Part shown: one piece after another, positions 34,014-44,415 of the stretch
Layout of the letters: the number at the start of each line of letters is the position of its first letter
Position numbering within the stretch: the first letter of the stretch is position 1
Assembly: GCA_013076295.1 (NCBI GenBank)
Contig: RQOL01000660.1
Coordinates: forward strand, 5,146,001-5,210,000
Direction: 5' to 3'
DNA: 64,000 nucleotides
DNA from: Sanderia malayensis
Taxonomy: Eukaryota > Cnidaria > Scyphozoa > Semaeostomeae > Pelagiidae
Made by a program: the position numbers and the translations under genes
Notes under the pieces: model-generated
Databases searched by the model: none
Seen by the model: only the letters and a program-made list of their open reading frames with translations
Told to the model about the DNA's origin: nothing

Positions 34014-34290
34014 CCTTTTCAATTCTTACTTGTTATGAATTTTTGTTAATAATTTTGTAGCCAGATAATATCTAACGTCAAGTCGTTAAAAGGCCAAATT
34101 ATTGGTAGGGCACTATACCATCTAAGTAAAAGTGGATTCTGGGAACGCAAAGTCTCCGCACATCATCTCTCCTCGACCAATAGGAGCACAACACACACTC
34201 ACGTGACTAACACCTTGCAGTCAGAACAAACCAAATGCTTTTCTAAGTTCCTCCTTATTCGAGTTTTGGCTGGAGGCACACAAACTCGAC
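34014..34290 (+). repeat. Dispersed repeat, copy C
   Basis: Same family as 6386 and 20820: TTGTTAATAATTTTGTAGCC, GACCAATAGGAGCACAAC, GTGACTAACACCTTGCAGTC. Confidence 0.65.
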
Positions 34291-34333
34291 TTCTCTTTGA
34301 AGATAAGTAATCAAGAATTTGAATAACTAAATA

Positions 34334-34576
34334 TGCCAAAAGTCGTCCAACTACAGCATTGCTTTAACCGCCAAATCGCGAAAAGGGCCAACAGATTTTT
34401 CAAAAGAAGAAGTAACCAAGCTAAGCCCTCAGCTGTCAGAACAACACATAAAGGAAGTCAAGAAAATCTTGGCCGACACCATAGAAAACAATTGTTCCGC
34501 AATTACTCGGGAAGCGACCAAAACTGCCGTTGAGCTGACCTTGGCAAACGGATCAACGTCTACAACAACAACTTAG
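34334..34576 (+). other. ATG-less coding-like frame after repeat C
   Basis: 81 codons, open from 34334 to a TAG at 34574. The composition is protein-like: KEEVTKLSPQLSEQHIKEVK, then ILADTIENNCSAITREATKT, then a Thr/Ser tail. It looks like a helical region of a transposon or retroelement protein, placed just downstream of repeat C, which could serve as its promoter/LTR. No family recognised. Confidence 0.35.
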
Positions 34577-36030
34577 TCTCAGTGGACAAGCGTCTCATCG
34601 TCCTCATTGCAAAACTCTGAGCGCTTGGCAATGGCATCTATCCTCATTGCTATTGGGTCAGGCCCATCCCAAGCCATGGATAGCTTCTGCACCGTACACT
34701 CAAAATGCTCGTGTGTACAGCATTCAAAGAGATGAGTCTTTCCGATCTTGTTAAATTGCTCTCACAAAACATTTACCAACTGTTATGCTCATGTACCGAA
34801 ATAAAAAATGTATCTTCGTGTGGGGGCCGCTCGCATCTCCGAGCGGTTGACAAAACTCAGCACTGGTGGTAGTCAGCAAATTCTATGTCTGTGGCAAACA
34901 ACTGCTTGAACATATTGATATTATTTGGCATGCAGAAAATATCACACAATTATGGCCTGGTTTTTATACGATTATAAATTCCGCTGATCTAGGTGTCCGA
35001 TGCCAATAGAAGCTGTTCACATGGGAAAATTTCATCTCTCTTTGTTGGGACCCCGGTAGGTTGAACCCCGCTCCATAGAGGACCTTAAACAGAAGACTTT
35101 GCATGTATATTGAAATCTTGAATTCTTCACCACTTTCGCAACGACAATATTTTGCATCACGAAATTCTGTACGCGAGATATGTGTTAAGAGATCTAAAAA
35201 TGTTCTTTCTGCTTCTGACAACAAACGTGTTAAAAACTAACCTACGTTAAATACTTTTATCAACACAAATCATAAATAATCACAAAGAAACATTTTGAAC
35301 ATGTCAGGATAGAAATATAACAGTTCACTCATTTATCTCAGATTTGTTACAAGGCTATTGCCAATAGAATGGTATTGCATAGTTCCGTTACAAAGACACA
35401 AGGATACGGGAGGTCCTGATTCAAAACCTAAACAAAGTACGAGAGGTTTCGTCAATCTTTTAATGTCTTTTGTCCAGTTTGTCCAGTTTGTCCCGGTTAT
35501 CTCTGGACGAGGTGCATGTTAAAGAGAGACATCCTATCTCGAGTCACTTACAATCATAACTAAATAGATCACAGGGCTACAAGGTATATATACTCATCCC
35601 AAGACCCCTTAAAAACAGCATCAAATTAAAATTGGCATGTTCGTTGGATTCTGACTTTCCAAGTCTGGAAATTTGAGAAAAGTGAGAAATTTCTGACTTA
35701 GAGAGTAGATCATATCACTATTTGCTTTCTTTTAATTTTTTTTTCTTTTTTGTTATATGCAATAACCTTCAACTTGTTGAAGCTTGCATTAATTGGTAGA
35801 TGGATAGATAGATATATAATAGTTATGATGCCAATCAAATGATTATATGACTGACATAAATTCATACATTTGCATAATTATACATGAACATTATAAATGT
35901 GTTACCTTTTTTTAATTATACCCCACTTCTAAAAGTCGGAACAGCATTCTTCAATTGGGCAAGCGCCCACTTGGTTATTGTACCATTGCTTTTTTCAAGC
36001 ATATGTGAACACTCAACCTAACTTCAAAAA
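34577..36030. other. Unannotated AT-rich DNA
   Basis: No gene recognised. 35930-35975 is a weak match to the upstream module of receptors 3 and 4. Confidence 0.35.
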
Positions 36031-36036
36031 GGTAGA

Positions 36037-36162
36037 CACCTGCCACTTGGGTCTTATCACGTGTATATAAGAAATTCAGAACTGGAAAAAAAGTCACAAT
36101 CGACATCAACACATCCGATGCAGTAACAAAAAGAAAACACCAACAAGATTTTTCTTCAGAAC
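36037..36162 (+). promoter_or_regulatory. Receptor 5 promoter and noncoding exon 1
   Basis: CACCTG at 36037, CACGTG at 36058, perfect TATATAA at 36064-36070, then the conserved GTCACAATCGACATCA. Exon 1 ends GAAC at 36162 before GTAAGT. Acceptor AACAG ends at 36795. The intron is lengthened by a MITE. Confidence 0.65.
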
Positions 36163-36335
36163 GTAAGTAATGGCAAATAAATTATCAGGCTTTCCTTGGC
36201 AAACTATATACAACAATATGTTTGTGCGATCCACAAATTTTTATTAAATTTGACAGAGAAGGTGAAGAACTATTTGAGATGAGACGATATGATGATCTGG
36301 GAAAAAGTGCTTATCCGAGCCGTTCTAAAGCACTA

Positions 36336-36732
36336 CACTTTTTTTTTAATAAGCAACCGCTCAATAAGCAACTAGGGCTGGATTGACCCTAACATTAAGC
36401 AACTCGAGGGCTCAATTGAGATACTGTTAGCAACTAAGAATTCAAACGTCATTTATTTTAATGCTAAAACTGGGCACGAATGTTCACTGTGCTGTTGAAG
36501 TTCTTGACTAACATGTTTACACTTACTGTCTCTTAAGTCTTGTGTTGTAGGCGTTACGGTTGATGATTTTGACCCACTAACTTGGGAGTGGTACCCTGGG
36601 GACAGGAGAGGCTGTTATAGGTACAAAACACTTTAAGCAACTTTTTAAGCAACTCTGAGGGCTAAAATAACCAAAATTTTAAGCAACTTTCAGGGCTGGA
36701 CCAAAGTCTAGTTGCTTATTAAAAAAAAAGTG
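36336..36732. mobile_element. TA-flanked MITE in the receptor 5 5' UTR intron
   Basis: 397 bp; ends CACTTTTTTTTTAATAAGCA and its mirror, TA duplications at 36334-36335 and 36733-36734. The interior repeats TAAGCAACT. It is a relative of the element at 12108-12509 in which AAGCAAC replaces AAGAAAC. Confidence 0.85.
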
Positions 36733-37065
36733 TATGTCCAAAATTTGTCCTTAGCTTGTAAATTTTTGTAAAAGAGCCTTAAATGTTGTTAACAGGCTCT
36801 AAACGTCACTGGCGTCGCAGTAAAAGTTCAGGAAAGGTAAGAAACGGTAAGAAAAAGAGAAAGTCGTTGTACAATACCCAAAAACATTACGGTAAAGGCA
36901 CTCCCTCATGGCACTCTCAAAAAAGTTTACAAGAACGCAAAGGTGAATGCTCAGGAAAGCCAACTTTAAAAGAAAGCAACCGTTAAAGTTCAGAAAGGCA
37001 ACTGTATAAGGGAGCTTGGGGGAGGCTTAAGAAAGTTACACAAAGCAACAAGTCGCTTAACAGCA

Positions 37066-38010
37066 ATGAATGCTTCACACATGCCAAAAAACATCTTTTG
37101 CAATCAGGCAAAGTTTGCAAAACTCAACTACGACTCTTTGCAATATATTGCAGCCACAACAGCTGCTCTTGCAATTCCAATGTCATTGATTGCAACAATA
37201 GGCAACAGCTTGATAATTTACACAATCTTTACAACACAACGACTACGAACGGCTGCAAACCTTCTTTTGGCCACACTGTCAGGCACAGACTTATTCATAG
37301 GCCTCGTCGTATTGCCACTGCAAGTTGCCACACGATTGAATGACTATTATGATCAGCACGTGTGTCAATTAAAGCTCAGCTATATTTCAGCAATAACTTT
37401 AGGCACTGGTATTTCACTGTTAACTATTGCCCTCGTGAGTATTGACCGAGTATTGGCCACGTCATATGTATCTCGTTATCGAAATTGGCATTTGCAAAGC
37501 AAGTACATGAAAGCCGTTGCTGCTATTGTGGTGACGTGGACCACATTTTCTTTATTGCATTCTACATCCGTCATAACAAATGAAACATTTAACAGAGGAT
37601 TAATTGTAGGCAGTGTTTTATGCTTTACTGTCGTTGTGTTTTCCTACATATTCATTTTCGTGAAAGTCAGAAAGTATCAAACAGTGTTTGTCGAAGCTGC
37701 AGGTAACAGTAATAACGATGTGAACAACGAAAGAAGAAAGGAAGAAATAAGAAGAGCAAAAACTATTCTTTTACTCATACTTTGCTTAACCCTTTGTTAT
37801 GCTCCCAAAACAATATGCGCTTTTGCAGCACCCAAGAATAACGTTGGCTTTGAAAGTGTTTATTATTGTTACAGAATATCAGAGATGCTTCTGATGTTAA
37901 ACAGTGTTTTAAACCCCTTTCTATACTGCTACAGAATTAAAGATATTAGATCCGAAACTCTTAAAAATGGTAAGCTGCTACTTCATGCAATTACATGTCA
38001 TTTAATTTAA
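37066..38010 (+). CDS. Rhodopsin-class GPCR, copy 5 (most divergent)
   Basis: 314 residues. The N-terminus differs (MNASHMPKNIFCNQAKFAKL; one N-glycosylation site NAS). The TM1-TM2 block (IPMSLIATIGNSLI..., YTIFTTQRLRTAANLLLATL) is almost base-identical to the other copies, unlike the flanks. Other landmarks: Cys in HVCQLK, IDRVL, SYVSRYRNWHL, TM6 CYAPK, FESVYYC before TM7, NPFLY, and an ECL2 (HSTSVITNETFNRG) without Cys. The 5' UTR resumes at 36796; poly(A) ATTAAA at 38133. It shares RIKDIR...LKNGKLL with copy 3. Probably the oldest branch in this cluster. Confidence 0.92.
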   Translation: MNASHMPKNIFCNQAKFAKLNYDSLQYIAATTAALAIPMSLIATIGNSLIIYTIFTTQRLRTAANLLLATLSGTDLFIGLVVLPLQVATRLNDYYDQHVCQLKLSYISAITLGTGISLLTIALVSIDRVLATSYVSRYRNWHLQSKYMKAVAAIVVTWTTFSLLHSTSVITNETFNRGLIVGSVLCFTVVVFSYIFIFVKVRKYQTVFVEAAGNSNNDVNNERRKEEIRRAKTILLLILCLTLCYAPKTICAFAAPKNNVGFESVYYCYRISEMLLMLNSVLNPFLYCYRIKDIRSETLKNGKLLLHAITCHLI

Positions 38011-38725
38011 ATCTAGTTTTGGTCAATTACTTCCAGGCCATAAATTTGAAGCACCATCGCCGATAAGCCAAAAACATTGACAGCTAAACTGTTTCTATTT
38101 CCAGTAAACTTGCTTGACTTGCTCAGTCAATTATTAAACATGAGAAATTAAAACTGTACAGATGTACCTAAAAGTAATTCAAGAGCTGACAGGTGACAAT
38201 GTCTCATTCAGACAGTAAAAGCTCCCTGTCTCAAATTCGGCTATATCAAACATTTCGCTATCTGGAGCATATATCAATTTCACTTTGTTTTTCAACAGCC
38301 CCGCTTTGCATAAAAAACCCTGCCATCGGGAATAAAAACACACAAGAATTTCAGCCATAAATTAATCTGACAATGATAAGTCATGTTCTAAAAAGAGAGG
38401 CTGTCCGACAATGATTACATTGCTTTTCTTTTCCTTCTCAAAAGTATAGACGATTGACACTACAGCTATTATCTGAGTTGCAGAATAGAAGGAACGGCTG
38501 AAAAATTCAAGTAATTGCATTGAAAAGAGCCAAATTAATCTCATCCGACCCGGGGAGTAGAAAATGCCCCTACCCAAACCTTCATTGCCCTCTTTTGGAC
38601 CAAGTTCTTCATCGGGATGAAGCTTTTTATTTTATTTTAAATTTATTGGAAAAAAGAATGAAATAAATTTTGATTGCTCTAGTTGTGTCTAGAGCACAAG
38701 ACTAAAAAACTTGCAGAGAATTTAA
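38011..38725 (+). other. Receptor 5 3' UTR and spacer
   Basis: Poly(A) signal, then the module shared with 11790-12070 and 40335-40620 at 38390-38700. No gene. Confidence 0.5.
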
Positions 38726-39325
38726 AGTGCTAATGCAACGAAATTGACATATTGATTTTTTTATTTTAAATGAAAGCCAAAGGTGTACTGATCAGTTTGA
38801 GTTACTATAATAAGTTTAATAAGTTATAAGTTAAGTTAACTTATACTGTAAAGTATAAGCTACTTTAATTTCACCTTGAATCAGGCCACCTTTTGCAAAA
38901 AATATCGCAACGCTGTGACGTCACAGTGATGACCCAAAATAATTTGTGCAATGGAAGTCAATGGGTTTTTTCGAACGTCGTCTGGGTTTTTTTTTAATAG
39001 CTCCATTCAAGGTGGGAATATTTGAGCTCCGGCTGAACCACTATAAGGGCGAATCGTTTAGCCGTCGTTCTGAAAACAATTTGTGTCATTTTGTTTAAAG
39101 TTAGAGACACAATTTAAGTTTGAAAATGGGTACCTCCGAAAAAATGTGACGTCATCCCGCGTCGCCATTGTGGCTTCGAGTCGAATTACATGTCGAATTT
39201 CAATAGAAGAAAGCCTGCTTGACGTTGCAGACACAACGTTTGATGACAGCACAGTGATGTTCTGTTTTCGCATGAAAAAGGTCAAAATTACCTACTTTGA
39301 AGGTGAATAGAGAAAAAAGAACCTA
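38726..39325 (+). mobile_element. TTAA-type MITE, right end lost
   Basis: The left end AGTGCTAATGCAACGAAATT follows TTAA at 38722-38725. The body matches, in reverse, 19690-19815 and 20412-20810. It includes CGCAACGCTGTGACGTCACA and GAGCTCCGGCTGAACC. The homology stops near 39325 before the right TIR. It lacks the 19820-20410 segment of the other copy. Confidence 0.75.
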
Positions 39326-39383
39326 ATGATAACAGTATATATTGTACCGATAGGCCATCCTGTTAAAGCATTCGATTATTATT

Positions 39384-39425
39384 ATTATTATTATTACTAT
39401 TATTACTATTATTATTACTATTACA
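39384..39425. repeat. (ATT)n microsatellite
   Basis: Runs of ATT with a few ACT interruptions. Confidence 0.9.
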
Positions 39426-40334
39426 ATTTACAATTAATATACAATTTAACTGGCACCTGAGCAGCTCAAGCACAAACCAATCACTTTTCGAATACGCGAC
39501 TTACAGCATTCACAAAATTTCGGGTGTATAGAAAACAATTCCGTTCAGAGATTGATACAATTTTTTTGATTCCCCAAAACGTTTTTGATGCTTGTAGCAA
39601 ATTGTTGTGTTTGCCATTATGAATCAAGTGTATATTGTACATTAGTTTCGCCTCTAGAAAGCTTACGAATATATTCAGTACTAAAGTAGGTTGGTAATTA
39701 AGTACTTAAATGTGGTACATAATCTAATTAAAGTGCGTTCATTTTTCCGTCAACTATAAACATTGAAAATTGAAAAAATATTGAAATTGCATTAAAGTTC
39801 TTATTTTACTAATGTGTAACGAATCAATAATGTAACGAGTCTCTTATGATAATTATTATGAGATCTGTATATTAAACTTAAAAGTCGTGTGCATTTCAAT
39901 ATAGGTCAAATACATGCGACTCTAACAGGATATATTATGTATGTTGTAATTGAACAGTCTAATTTAGTATTGATGATTCTGAGATTAGGGTAAGACTGTT
40001 ATGCGTGTGTCTATGTCTCTGTTCTGTACAGCAACTCTATCAGCGAAAGGAGGCGACAACAACTTTATCATTTCAAACTGGCGGCATCGACGAAAAGATT
40101 TTTCTAAATTACAATTTGAAAATTTATCTCAAACAAACCGCTATCTCCAGGATTTCCATTTCTCGTTGTTTTTCACAAGAGTTTATAGCAGTAAAGCACT
40201 TTATCTCAAACTCGGTTATCTTGCAGAAACCTTTTTCCTCTGAAGAGTAACAACCATGCTATCGCAAAAAAATATTCGCAAAGACTTTCAGTTATCAATT
40301 ATTCTGAAAAAGATAACTAATATTTTGAGAATAA
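39426..40334 (+). other. Spacer, partly receptor-unit derived
   Basis: 39620-39800 aligns with 14875-15080 (ATGAATCAAGTGTATATTG, AAGTAGGTT, CAACTATAAACATTGA). The rest is unrecognised. No gene. Confidence 0.45.
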
Positions 40335-40620
40335 ATTGGGTTGTCCGACAATGATTATCTTGCGAAGAGCTTGTATTCCTTTGCCATCTCAAAAACATAG
40401 ACAACTGACATTCACCACAGCAAAAATCTGACTTGCATTGCAGGCTAGAAGAAGACGTTTGTAATTTCAAGTAAATTCAAGGGAAAAGGGGGCCAACTTA
40501 GCCTCATCCGACCAGAGCAGGCCTATATCCGAACCTTCATTACCCATTTCCAAAAGACGTTCTCATCAGAAATGAAGTAATTTTACTGTCCTTTAAAATT
40601 TATTGGATAGCAGGATCAAA
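40335..40620 (+). other. Second copy of the spacer module
   Basis: Aligns with 38395-38690: GTTGTCCGACAATGATTA, CATAGACAACTGACA, ATCTGACTTGCATTGCAG, CTCATCCGACC, CCTTCATTACCC, TTTATTGGATA. Its presence between receptors 5 and 6 points to a further lost unit. Confidence 0.5.
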
Positions 40621-40959
40621 AAAGTGTCATTTGATTTCCAGGTTGCAAAAATTAAAAAAACGTTACAATAGGGCCGTAATACACCCATACAACTACAACC
40701 AAAATGCATGGGAATGAGAAATGAAAATATCAAACAATCATAGCTAATATATGAAAACACAATACAAAATCTGAAGCAAACATCCACATAATAAATTAGT
40801 TTAATTTGATGTTTAATAAACCATTGGGGACAAATGAACTATCTTTCTTCACTTATATATTCTACTTTAGCACACAGATGACCTTCTTTTAAGCGAAGCA
40901 ATTTCGATTCTGGACATCTGAATGCCCAGCCCAGCTATGTCAAACAAATGTTCAATTCC

Positions 40960-41160
40960 AGTGAGTGCGAGCTCGAGGTAGTGAAACTCGACCATGTGCA
41001 ATAATTAATATTGAATTCAGCGTGATGTATGTAAAGTAGACATTGGCCCCCCAGATAAAAGAGGCACTCTTGTTATTTCTATTGTGGTCATATACAATAT
41101 GAATCATATTATACGATTCACAAGTCCATCGAGCAAAGACAAGACAATACTATCTTTTAA
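40960..41160 (+). other. Remnant receptor 3' spacer
   Basis: Contains CATTGGCCCCCCAGATAAAA followed by GCACTCTTGTTATTTCTAT, as after receptor 6 at 45430-45480. No coding part. Confidence 0.45.
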
Positions 41161-41346
41161 TACCGGGTGATTTTGTCGGATTGCTTCGCAACTTTATTTG
41201 CTGTGTCACCGTCAACGAATCGGAAGGACAACGACAAACACAAGACGCTGCTCGCATTTTCAAAAGGACGGGTGGCTGCTGGATTAGCTAACAACCAGAA
41301 GAGCAGTTTCACTGTGTTAAAGAAACATCTTGTTGTAACCAAAGAC

Positions 41347-41925
41347 TGCTTACCAGACCCCTTATGTAATCCTTTGTTATGTTAATTAGTGTTAGTTAGC
41401 CATCTGTAATATGGTGACTCGCGTGACTATGTATTTAACCTGTGTAGCCTGAGACTTGTGTAGTTTAGTTGTTAGAAGTATGTATCGAGCAAGATGTGTT
41501 GAGTTCTGTTATAAAATTACGGAGTATTCTATTCTATCTATGCTTACCAGACCCCTTATGTAATCCTTTGTTATGTTAATTAGTGTTAGTTAGCCATCTG
41601 TAATATGGTGACTCGCGTGACTATGTATTTAACCTGTGTAGCCTGAGACTTGTGTAGTTTAGTTGTTAGAAGTATGTATCGAGCAAGATGTGTTGAGTTC
41701 TGTTATAAAATTACGGAGTATTCTATTCTATCTATGCTTACCAGACCCCTTATGTAATCCTTTGTTATGTTAATTAGTGTTAGTTAGCCATCTGTAATAT
41801 GGTGACTCGCGTGACTATGTATTTAACCTGTGTAACCTGAGACTTGTGTAGTTTAGTTGTTAGAAGTATGTAGCGAGCAAGATGTGTTGAGTTCTGTTAT
41901 AAAATTACGGAGTATTCTATCTGTG
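41347..41925 (+). repeat. Three tandem copies of a 194-bp unit
   Basis: Units start TGCTTACCAGACCCCTTATG at 41347, 41541 and 41735. They are nearly identical (one G/A change in TGTAGCCTGAG, one T/G in TATCGAGC). Each contains TATTTAA and a TATAAAA motif. They could be repeated LTR-derived segments, but no coding body or primer site is seen. Confidence 0.9.
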
Positions 41926-42289
41926 TGTTTCTTAGAAGATCCCCACATATTAACACCATCTGGTCTTGTAGTTATGCTGAGCAAGGAAGTTGTGTTCATG
42001 TCTTTTCTGTATGTGATTCAATAAATAACTGTTCGTACAAATACTGAACCAGCGGGATAGTGCACACATCTGATGGAAGAGTTTTGGCGCAAGCAAAGTT
42101 GGTGGATCGTGAGATATCCCAGTTTGAATATGAATACCATCATCTCCGGCCCAAAGAAGACCTTTTATTGCTGCTGTGGGAGTTGGAAGACATTTTCCGC
42201 AAAGACCCCGGAATAACAGATGATGTTCGAAACGCATTTCAGTAAGCTTGTGGGATGTCAAAACCATTTCAATTGCCTTTAATTTGAGC
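41926..42289. other. Unannotated DNA with overlapping open frames
   Basis: A + frame of 61 codons at 42060-42245 (EYEYHHLRPKEDLLLLLWEL...) and a longer minus frame across it (41950-42342) are open. Neither is recognised. Confidence 0.2.
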
Positions 42290-42965
42290 ATACATATCAT
42301 CCCTAACCCTGACCCTAAGGCCAATGCATCCACAAGCGTCACGTCATATATGCTCTTGCGCAGTACCTATATATATGCTACTGCGCATACTGACCACCTT
42401 TCTCCTCCGCATGACGCAGGCCTAACCCTAACCCTAACCCTAAGGCCAATCCAACAGCCATTAGAGACACCATTACGTCATCTACGTTCCTGCGCAGTAC
42501 CAGTTATTAGGCTACTGCGCATTCTCACCACCTTTCTCCTCCACATGACGTAACCCTAAACCTAGCCTAGCCCTAACCCTACTAAGGCCAATGCATCCGC
42601 CAGCGTCACGTCATCTGTGCTCCTGCGCAGTACCAGTCATTAAGCTACTGCGCATTCTCACCTTTCTCTTCTACATGACGTAACCCTAAAGCTACCCCTA
42701 ACCCTAACTCTAACCCTAACCCTAAGCCTGACCCTGACCTGATAAGCCAGGTACTGTCAGTAGTATTACATCATGCACACTCCTGTGCAGTAGCCTATAT
42801 ATGGCACTGCGCATACACGCCCACCTTTAGAGCACTCTAATCCTGACCCTAACCCTAACCCTAATCCTGACCCTAGCTGATACATTAGATACTGGCAATA
42901 GTATTACGTCATGCATACTTCTGCGCAGTAGCCTATATATGGCACTGCGCATACACGCCCACCTT
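42290..42965. repeat. Composite minisatellite with interstitial telomeric repeats
   Basis: About five imperfect units of 120-155 bp. Each joins a run of CCCTAA repeats to a block with CGTCACGTCAT, then CTGCGCAGTA...TACTGCGCAT, then CACCTTTCTCCTC or CCACCTTTAG. The telomeric runs are longest near 42420-42445 and 42698-42725. The CTGCGCAGTA/TACTGCGCA pairs are inverted and can form small stems. Confidence 0.88.
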
Positions 42966-43770
42966 TAGGAAATTTAAATTACAAATTGATCAAAACACAA
43001 ACTAGACGTCCTCATCAGGTTTCGAACCAGTGGTCTTGAGGTTAGTGTGCAGGTAAGTTACCATCAGTCTACAGCAGCTCTTCCTAGCAGAAGAGAATAT
43101 CATGTCTCTTATTTCTAAGCGAAAACAACTAGTACGATCTGATTATTGGTTTTACATCACAGCAGCACTCATTTTAACAATGTTAACAGCTAGTTGAAAA
43201 ATAAGGAATATAAGCTACTAGACCAATTGCGAAAAATTAAAGTTCAATTCAATGCAACTCGAGTTTGTCCTCTCCTTCCACTACATCAACATGTCAAGCA
43301 GCTTGGAAATCTTGCAGCAGCTGTTTGCTTGTATAACGATAAGCAAACAACCAACCATTCTCTAGGATGTTTAATACCATGTAATTAAACCCAACAACAA
43401 CAAAAACAAGAAATGCAAACAATGTGACTTTGCACAATACACCAAATTTGTGCCAAAACAAATTAAATTTTCCCGAAGTAGCTACTGCTTCCTTCCAACA
43501 CACCACTGTCAATGAGCATGTTTTTTTTCTAGACAATGGACTATATGGGTCCTATGCCCGAAACCATTTGGGGTAATAAGGACTTGTTCGTTGCTCGTGG
43601 CCTCCTAAGGATGAAACCCATGGTCTTAACCGCTGGGCTACACCACCGACCAATGGCGTAACTTCGAAAACAATTTGATACAGAACACTTGCTGGTTAAT
43701 GGGTAAAGCAAATGTTGAGCGATGACTTGTTGCCTGTAATCTTGAAATACGGCTTACCACATGGTAATCA
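42966..43770. other. Unannotated DNA with tRNA-like SINE traces
   Basis: No gene. On the minus strand, 43648-43590 carries a good A box (TAGCCCAGCGGTTAAG) followed by GGTTTCATCC. 43030-43015 (minus) carries a B box GGTTCGAAACC. These may be remnants of tRNA-derived SINEs; neither folds into a tRNA that I can see. Confidence 0.3.
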
Positions 43771-43826
43771 TGTCCTTGCTTTTGCCCAACATGTGTGAAA
43801 ACCCCACAGAGTTTCACACGGAGAAG

Positions 43827-43950
43827 CAGGTGCGATTTAGATCTTGTCACATGTATATAGGCGACCCAGAATTGCTCCACAGTCACAAACGACATCAACA
43901 CAAGCGATGCAATAGAAGAAAGACAGAGCTCGCAAGATTTTCTTGACAAT
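43827..43950 (+). promoter_or_regulatory. Receptor 6 promoter and noncoding exon 1
   Basis: E-box CAGGTG (reverse of CACCTG) at 43827, CACATG at 43848, TATATA at 43854-43859, conserved GTCACAAACGACATCAACAC. Exon 1 ends CAAT at 43950 before GTAAGT. Acceptor TTGCAG ends at 44231. Confidence 0.65.
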
Positions 43951-44415
43951 GTAAGTAATAACAATTAAATTAAGTTACTAGACTCTATTCAGGAAACGAT
44001 ATACAACGATCTGCTTGTGCGATGCAATACTTTTTGGCAAAGTTGTCACATGAACTATTCGAGATAAGATGATAGAAAATGTTTGACAATGAGTTGATTT
44101 GTATCGTTCTGAAACACTTTGTCCGTAACGTAAAAAATCGTTGCAGTTCTTAAATGTTGAAGATTAGCAAAATTCTTTAATTTACAATTACAAGGCTCCA
44201 AAATATGCAAGCTTCATAATCTTGTTTGCAGATTCTAAACGTTACTGACGTTACGAGGAAGACTCGGAAAAACCAGTTTACTAGAACGCACCGGTAAAAG
44301 CCCAGGAAAACCACTGTAAAAGAAAGCGACAGTGAAAATTCAGAAACGAAACTGTACAAGAAGGGTTAGGTGAAGCCTTAAGAAAGCTACATAAACACAA
44401 ATCACTTGAACAGCA

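Noticed and set aside
41347..41925. Pair of LTRs of a retrotransposon
   Set aside because: Three copies lie directly end to end with no body, primer site or coding region between them.
42060..42245. 61-codon + frame rich in Leu and Glu
   Set aside because: Not recognised, and crossed by a longer open frame on the other strand; kept only as unannotated.
43590..43660. tRNA gene on the minus strand
   Set aside because: A good A box but no proper B box, and no cloverleaf can be drawn. SINE debris is more likely.
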